NCBI GenBank assembly: GCA_016287555.1
Contig: JAEFAK010000079.1
Location: 1-7,603 of the forward strand
Source of the DNA: Oscillospiraceae bacterium
Lineage (GTDB): Bacteria; Bacillota; Clostridia; Oscillospirales; Oscillospiraceae
Direction of reading: 5' to 3'
DNA length: 7,603 nucleotides
The notes beneath the pieces are model-generated. The model was given only the letters and a program-made list of their open reading frames with translations, searched no databases and had not been told where the DNA came from. Every line of letters begins with the position of its first letter. The stretch's first letter is position 1. Shown in pieces: positions 4,518-7,603 of the stretch. A program made the translations under genes and the position numbers.

Positions 4518-5933
4518 CTATCGGCACATGCCGCGGACGAGGCTGAGGCCGCCGTCGGACGTCGCGAGGGAAAGCGCCTGGGCGAAGATTATATCGTCGA
4601 CGTCATAGGCCTCGACGAAGCTGCGGAGCGTCATCTTCTTATAGCTGCGGTAGTCGAGGACGTATATCTGGCTGTAATTCTGCGTCAGGTACGGCACGAA
4701 CGGATTGCCGAAGGAGTCCTTGACGACGACGCAGGTGCGCCCCTCGGGCACGTCGTTTCTCTTTATGGAGATCATCGGGCGGTCGCCGGAGATGAAGCAG
4801 AGATATTTGCCGGACGCGCTGGCGTTGGTCATGTCGGAGATTATGGTCCAGAGGAAGGTCCCGCCGTCCTCGCCGGTTATGCGGACCTCGTAGTCGCCGG
4901 GCGGGTCGTAGGCATAGACGTTATCCAGCCGCAGGCGGGAATTCTGATTGCAGTTATAATAGAAGCTGCCCTTGAATTCGCCCTGATCTATCTCCGTGAA
5001 TGCGTCGAGCGGCGCGGCCTCCATCCCCGCGGCGGCGCAGAACGTCTCATAGGCATAGTACGCGCCGAGGGCCGTCCAGTGGTGGGCTGTGCGGAAATAG
5101 ATGTATTCGTCGTTGTGAGCGACGAGGCTGTTGAAGACGTTGACCTTGTGAACGTCCTCGCCCATGGAGCCGAGGACGTAGGTTATGGCGGCGCCCTGAT
5201 CGCTGCAGCGCACCTTCTCCATATACTCGGAGGATATCATGACGCCGATGCTCGTCGGGATGGGGATGCAGTAGACGTTGACGCCCTGCTCCGCCATGGA
5301 GGCGGAAAAGTCCGTCATGAGCTGCGCGTAGGCGTCCGCTCCCTTCTGATAAAAGCCGTAGTACCCGTAGGCCGCGTCGCCTATCTGGATGGCCGAGCCG
5401 AAGATGATCTCCGCCTCGTCGTCGGCGATTATGCCGCCCCATTTTTCGACGGATTCCTCCGGCGGAGCCGTTATCTGCACGGGCTCCGGCGTCGGCTCGG
5501 GCGTGGGCTCCGGCGTGGGAGTCGGCTCCGGCGTCGCCGTCGGGGTCGGAGTAGGCTTGGGCGTCGGGGTCGGAGTCGGCGCGGGAGGCGGCGAGGGTAT
5601 CTCGTCGGCCTCGGCGGGCAGATCGCCGTATATGGTCACGTCTGTGACGCCGTGGAGCTGCTCGACGGCGGAGTTTGCCTTCAGCCACGTTTCGCGCCCG
5701 GGGAAGGTATCGGAAAACCAGGCGGATATGCCGTCGAAATACTCCCCGGAGAGCAGCGTCTGCACGGAAAAGCGCGGGAACTCCGTCAGGCGGCGCTTCT
5801 CGGCAAGGGACAGCGTCGGGCGCAGGGGGATGATGAAGGCCGTGACCGTCAGCGCGGCGAGCAGGATGAAGAACACTATCGCGGCGCCGGGTCCCCTGCG
5901 GCCCGATCCTCTTTTCTCATCACGTTTTTTCAT
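4518..5933 (-). CDS. DHHW/AlgJ-like extracytoplasmic acetylation protein with altered DHHW motif
   Basis: Partners of AlgI-type MBOAT proteins in this family act outside the membrane as SGNH-like esterases/transferases that place the acyl group on the polymer. The 471-residue product has a basic N-terminus, one membrane helix (about 16-38), and then RPTLSLAEKRRLTEFP and WFSDTFPGRE, typical of the family N-terminus. A Pro/Thr/Glu linker follows (113-151), then the main domain. The signature appears as FRTAHHWTALGAYYAY (280-295). Ala283 stands where family members carry the Asp of the Asp-x-His pair; His285 is kept, and VVKDSFGN (403-410) holds the probable nucleophile Ser407. I start at the ATG at 5931-5933 because GAGG lies six bases before it and overlaps the MBOAT stop. 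A TTG four codons upstream has no such site. It is translated 8 bp behind MBOAT. Activity with the Asp missing is uncertain. Confidence 0.88.
   Translation of the reverse strand: MKKRDEKRGSGRRGPGAAIVFFILLAALTVTAFIIPLRPTLSLAEKRRLTEFPRFSVQTLLSGEYFDGISAWFSDTFPGRETWLKANSAVEQLHGVTDVTIYGDLPAEADEIPSPPPAPTPTPTPKPTPTPTATPEPTPTPEPTPEPTPEPVQITAPPEESVEKWGGIIADDEAEIIFGSAIQIGDAAYGYYGFYQKGADAYAQLMTDFSASMAEQGVNVYCIPIPTSIGVMISSEYMEKVRCSDQGAAITYVLGSMGEDVHKVNVFNSLVAHNDEYIYFRTAHHWTALGAYYAYETFCAAAGMEAAPLDAFTEIDQGEFKGSFYYNCNQNSRLRLDNVYAYDPPGDYEVRITGEDGGTFLWTIISDMTNASASGKYLCFISGDRPMISIKRNDVPEGRTCVVVKDSFGNPFVPYLTQNYSQIYVLDYRSYKKMTLRSFVEAYDVDDIIFAQALSLATSDGGLSLVRGMCR
5481..5597. repeat. degenerate repeat encoding the Pro/Thr/Glu linker
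   Basis: About 117 bp of imperfect 6-bp and 12-bp units (GGCGTC / GGAGTC / GGCTCC types on the plus strand) encode alternating TP, EP and KP pairs in the DHHW protein, residues 113-151. Such linkers are usually extended and flexible, and would hold the catalytic domain away from the membrane anchor or within the wall. Repeat-number variation is likely between strains. Confidence 0.75.
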
Positions 5934-5941
5934 GCGTTGCC

Positions 5942-7372
5942 TCAAAACTGAAAGTAGATGAAGGGATTATAGCTGTCGCCGACGAGCGCGGCCGTCGAGA
6001 GGAGCAGCAGCGCGGCGGGAACGACGCCGAAGCGCACTGCGCGCCAGAGACGGCCTCCCCTGCCGTCGAGGCGGGCGCCGACGGACTTGAGAAGCGGCGT
6101 CGAGCCGATAACGGCGGCGGCGAGCAGGAATACGTTGTTTTTAAGAAGCGTGGCGGCGGCGAAGGACGAGGCCTGATTTGCCCCGAACATGCCGCGCACG
6201 GCCGCCCATACGAGGCGCAGGTCGGAGTAGCGGAAGAGCACCCAGCCGAGAAGCACCGCCAGCAGCAGGTAAACGTTGCGCGCGACGGGAAGCTTTTCGA
6301 GGACCCTGCCGAGAAAGGCGCGCTCGATGAGCAGGAAAACGAAGAACCACAGCCCCCAGAGGACGAAGTTCCAGCTTGCCCCGTGCCAGAGGCCCGTCAG
6401 CGCCCATACGACGAAGGTATTGAATATCCAGCGCGGGACGCTGCGGCGGCTACCGCCGAGAGGGATATAGACGTAATCGCGGAAGAACGAGCCGAGCGTC
6501 ATGTGCCAGCGGCGCCAGAACTCCCTGACGGAGCCCGCGATATAGGGATAGTTGAAGTTTTCCGGATAGTGCAGGCCGAGCATTTTGCCCATGCCGATGG
6601 CCATGTCGGAATAGGCCGAGAAATCGAGGTAGATCTGCAGAGCGTAGGCGGCGACGCCTGTCCAGATGCCCAGGGCGGACTGGCGGCTCAGAGCCTCCAG
6701 CGCGGCCGAGACGGCCTCCGCTCCGGCGGGGTCGGGCACGATGAGCGCGTCCGCGAGAGCTCCGCAGGCATTGGCCAGCAGCGCCTTCTTGGCAAGGCCG
6801 ACGCAGAAGCGCGAGACGCCGAGCCCCCACTCGTTGGAGACGGGAGCGTCGGAGAAGAGGTCGGCTTCAATCGAGCCGTAGCGCACGATGGGGCCGGCGA
6901 TGCACTGATGAAACAGCGCGGCATAGAGCAGCACGTCGGTATAGCGGCGGCGCGGGGCCGCGTCGCCCCGGTATACGTCCACGACGTAGGTCATGAGCTG
7001 GAACGTATAGAAAGATATGCCGATCGGGAGCGAGACATTCCGGATAAAGGCCGGCACGGGCCCGAATACGGAGCAGACGAGGCCGGAATACTTGAAAAAG
7101 CCGATGAGCGCGATATCCACCGTGACGGCGGCGGCGAGCCACCCGCGGCGGGACGCTTTCGTCCCCGCGGCTCCGACGCGCAGCGCGCAAAACCACGACG
7201 AGAGCGCCATGAACGCCAGCAGCAGGACATAGACCGGCTCGCCCCAGGCATAGAATACCAGCGACGAGACGAGCAGGACCGCGTTGCGCGCCGGCTTCGT
7301 TTTGCAGAGCACGCAGCCGAGCAGCGACAAGGGGAAAAACGCATATAGGAATATAAGGCTCGAAAAAACCAT
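5942..7372 (-). CDS. AlgI-type MBOAT O-acyltransferase
   Basis: This 476-residue multi-pass membrane protein belongs to the membrane-bound O-acyltransferase family, AlgI/PatA/DltB branch. These proteins accept an acyl group from a cytoplasmic donor and pass it through the membrane to an outer partner that modifies a surface polymer. Visible family features are VFYAWGEPVY (39-48), SLPIGISFYTFQ with YVVDVYRG (114-136), FHQCIAGPIVRY (154-165), REFWRRWHMTLGSFFRDYVYIPLGG (283-307, given here by its key residues W286, W289 and H290), and GLWHGASWNFVLWG (327-340) with the near-invariant His330. Length and motif order match full-length AlgI. I start at the ATG at 7370-7372 (AAGGA seven bases upstream, protein beginning VFSSLIFLY). 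The open frame extends further upstream but lacks a ribosome site and the extra residues are not family-like. It forms an operon with the DHHW gene. The polymer substrate is unknown. Confidence 0.94.
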   Translation of the reverse strand: MVFSSLIFLYAFFPLSLLGCVLCKTKPARNAVLLVSSLVFYAWGEPVYVLLLAFMALSSWFCALRVGAAGTKASRRGWLAAAVTVDIALIGFFKYSGLVCSVFGPVPAFIRNVSLPIGISFYTFQLMTYVVDVYRGDAAPRRRYTDVLLYAALFHQCIAGPIVRYGSIEADLFSDAPVSNEWGLGVSRFCVGLAKKALLANACGALADALIVPDPAGAEAVSAALEALSRQSALGIWTGVAAYALQIYLDFSAYSDMAIGMGKMLGLHYPENFNYPYIAGSVREFWRRWHMTLGSFFRDYVYIPLGGSRRSVPRWIFNTFVVWALTGLWHGASWNFVLWGLWFFVFLLIERAFLGRVLEKLPVARNVYLLLAVLLGWVLFRYSDLRLVWAAVRGMFGANQASSFAAATLLKNNVFLLAAAVIGSTPLLKSVGARLDGRGGRLWRAVRFGVVPAALLLLSTAALVGDSYNPFIYFQF

Positions 7373-7400
7373 CGGCTTATCCTTTTCGACTGATTTCGAC

Positions 7401-7414
7401 ATTATATTACTATA
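7401..7414 (-). promoter_or_regulatory. tentative -10 region for the MBOAT-DHHW operon
   Basis: On the minus strand two overlapping -10 candidates lie in an AT-rich patch: TATAAT (7401-7406) and TATAGT (7409-7414), about 30-40 bp before the MBOAT ATG. No good -35 box is found at 16-18 bp from either, so the promoter may be weak or need an activator. Nothing else but this patch and the half-hairpin at 7474-7493 is seen between 7373 and 7493. Confidence 0.45.
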
Positions 7415-7473
7415 CTTTTCAGCCAAATGGAAGAGCTTCGGCACAGTGCGGTTATTTCGAAAGATACAGGCAG

Positions 7474-7493
7474 AAAAAAAGCGCCGTTCCTTT
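7474..7493. other. possible half of a terminator hairpin cut by the insertion sequence
   Basis: On the minus strand this reads as a loop AAA, then GGAACGGCGC, then a run of seven T. That is the second half of a Rho-independent terminator whose first half is missing. The IS3-type end begins at 7494, exactly where the loop would be. The same CGTTCC-TTTT-GGAACG core forms the complete tRNA-Pro terminator at 150-187. Only a weak 4-bp stem (GTTC/GAAC) can now form across the junction. The inference is that the IS landed in the loop of the terminator of a gene lying beyond the right edge. Confidence 0.4.
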
Positions 7494-7528
7494 TGAACAG
7501 GTCCAGTAAAAACGGACAATAGACAAAG

Positions 7529-7568
7529 CACCCCCTGATGTAGGAAAATAGAACTACATCAGGGGGTG
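7529..7568 (+). promoter_or_regulatory. 15-bp stem-loop burying the transposase ribosome binding site
   Basis: CACCCCCTGATGTAG (7529-7543) pairs perfectly with 7554-7568 around a 10-base loop (GAAAATAGAA). The 3' arm carries AGGGGG (7561-7566), the only ribosome binding site seven bases before the ATG at 7574. In an RNA that starts upstream the CCCCC arm would cover this site and block translation. Known insertion sequences use such structures against read-through transcription from the host. A bare role as a transposase binding site is an alternative. Confidence 0.65.
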
Positions 7569-7573
7569 TTGTT

Positions 7574-7603
7574 ATGGCGAAACGAAAATACACGCATGTC
7601 CAG
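7574..7603 (+). CDS. IS3-family OrfA (helix-turn-helix transposase subunit), 5' end only
   Basis: Ten codons are visible (MAKRKYTHVQ), in frame and open to the window edge. The basic start resembles OrfA proteins of IS3-family elements, which carry a helix-turn-helix and are usually joined to OrfB by -1 frameshifting. The AGGGGG seven bases upstream is the likely ribosome site. Ten residues are too few for a firm family call; support comes mainly from the IS3-like end at 7494 and the stem-loop. Confidence 0.55.
   Translation, partial: MAKRKYTHVQ

Larger units (their letters stand above)
7494..7603 (+). mobile_element. left end of an IS3-family insertion sequence (partial)
   Basis: A TGAACAGGTCC...CGGACA stretch (7494-7518) matches the layout I recall for IS3-family left ends (TG start, CC pair, GGACA about 20 bases in). 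It is followed 56 bases later by an ATG that begins a Lys/Arg-rich frame, MAKRKYTHVQ, resembling OrfA openings of IS3-family elements in Firmicutes. Between the two lies a perfect stem-loop. The element continues past the window, so its length, right end and target duplication (perhaps TTT at 7491-7493) cannot be seen. Confidence 0.6.

Noticed and set aside
5475..5600. Short regular repeats suggesting a CRISPR array
   Set aside because: The units are 6-12 bp, in frame and without spacers. They encode a Pro/Thr/Glu linker.
5079..5951. Plus-strand open frame of 290 codons opposite the DHHW gene, with Gly/Arg-rich repeats
   Set aside because: The repeats are the complement of the Pro/Thr linker. 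The frame has no family-like features.
6383..7348. Plus-strand open frame of 321 codons opposite MBOAT
   Set aside because: This is an antisense shadow; MBOAT motifs on the minus strand are unmistakable.
7373..7531. N-terminal extension of the MBOAT protein of up to 53 residues
   Set aside because: The extra residues are not family-like and read into the insertion-sequence end. The ATG at 7370-7372 has a ribosome site and begins the typical first helix.

Overview
The window looks like chromosomal DNA from a GC-rich Gram-positive bacterium, most likely a gut-type member of the Clostridia (for example Oscillospiraceae or relatives). This is inferred from strong GGAGG-type ribosome binding sites, sigma-A-like TTGACA/TATAAT promoters, a clostridial-style lipoprotein signal, a DHHW-type surface acetylation protein and the start of a Firmicutes-type IS3 OrfA. 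No marker fixes the species.

Layout from left to right. Positions 1-320 hold a tRNA-Pro(GGG) gene on the minus strand with its own promoter and a strong terminator. Downstream of it lies a degenerate tRNA-shaped sequence whose last 40 bp are an exact copy of the tRNA-Pro 3' end. Positions 341-1860 hold a monocistronic lipoprotein gene (minus) whose C-terminal tail is extremely rich in Asp, Tyr and Trp; it has its own promoter and terminator. Positions 1876-3294 hold glyA (minus), with its terminator and a promoter overlapped by an inverted repeat. A divergent promoter then drives a membrane acyltransferase of the Acyl_transf_3 family (plus, 3386-4417). It converges, across an intergenic region of nested inverted repeats, on a two-gene minus-strand operon: an AlgI-type MBOAT O-acyltransferase (5942-7372) followed after 8 bp by a DHHW/AlgJ-like extracytoplasmic protein (4518-5933). 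At the right edge an IS3-family insertion sequence begins (about 7494) and runs out of the window.

How the parts work together. The MBOAT and DHHW proteins are the classic membrane plus extracytoplasmic pair for O-acetylation of a surface polymer. MBOAT is expected to pass an acyl group across the membrane, and the DHHW protein to hand it to the polymer. The neighbouring Acyl_transf_3 enzyme may be a second surface acylation activity, but it is on the opposite strand and separately promoted. glyA (one-carbon and glycine metabolism), the lipoprotein and the tRNA are independent transcription units.

The most unusual points are: the tRNA-like sequence and mosaic of tRNA-Pro fragments at the left edge; the Asp/Tyr/Trp-only lipoprotein tail; replacement of the signature Asp by Ala in the DHHW motif; and an IS3-type element that seems to have landed in the loop of a terminator hairpin and carries a 15-bp stem-loop burying its own transposase ribosome binding site. 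No complete new defence or mobile system is visible.
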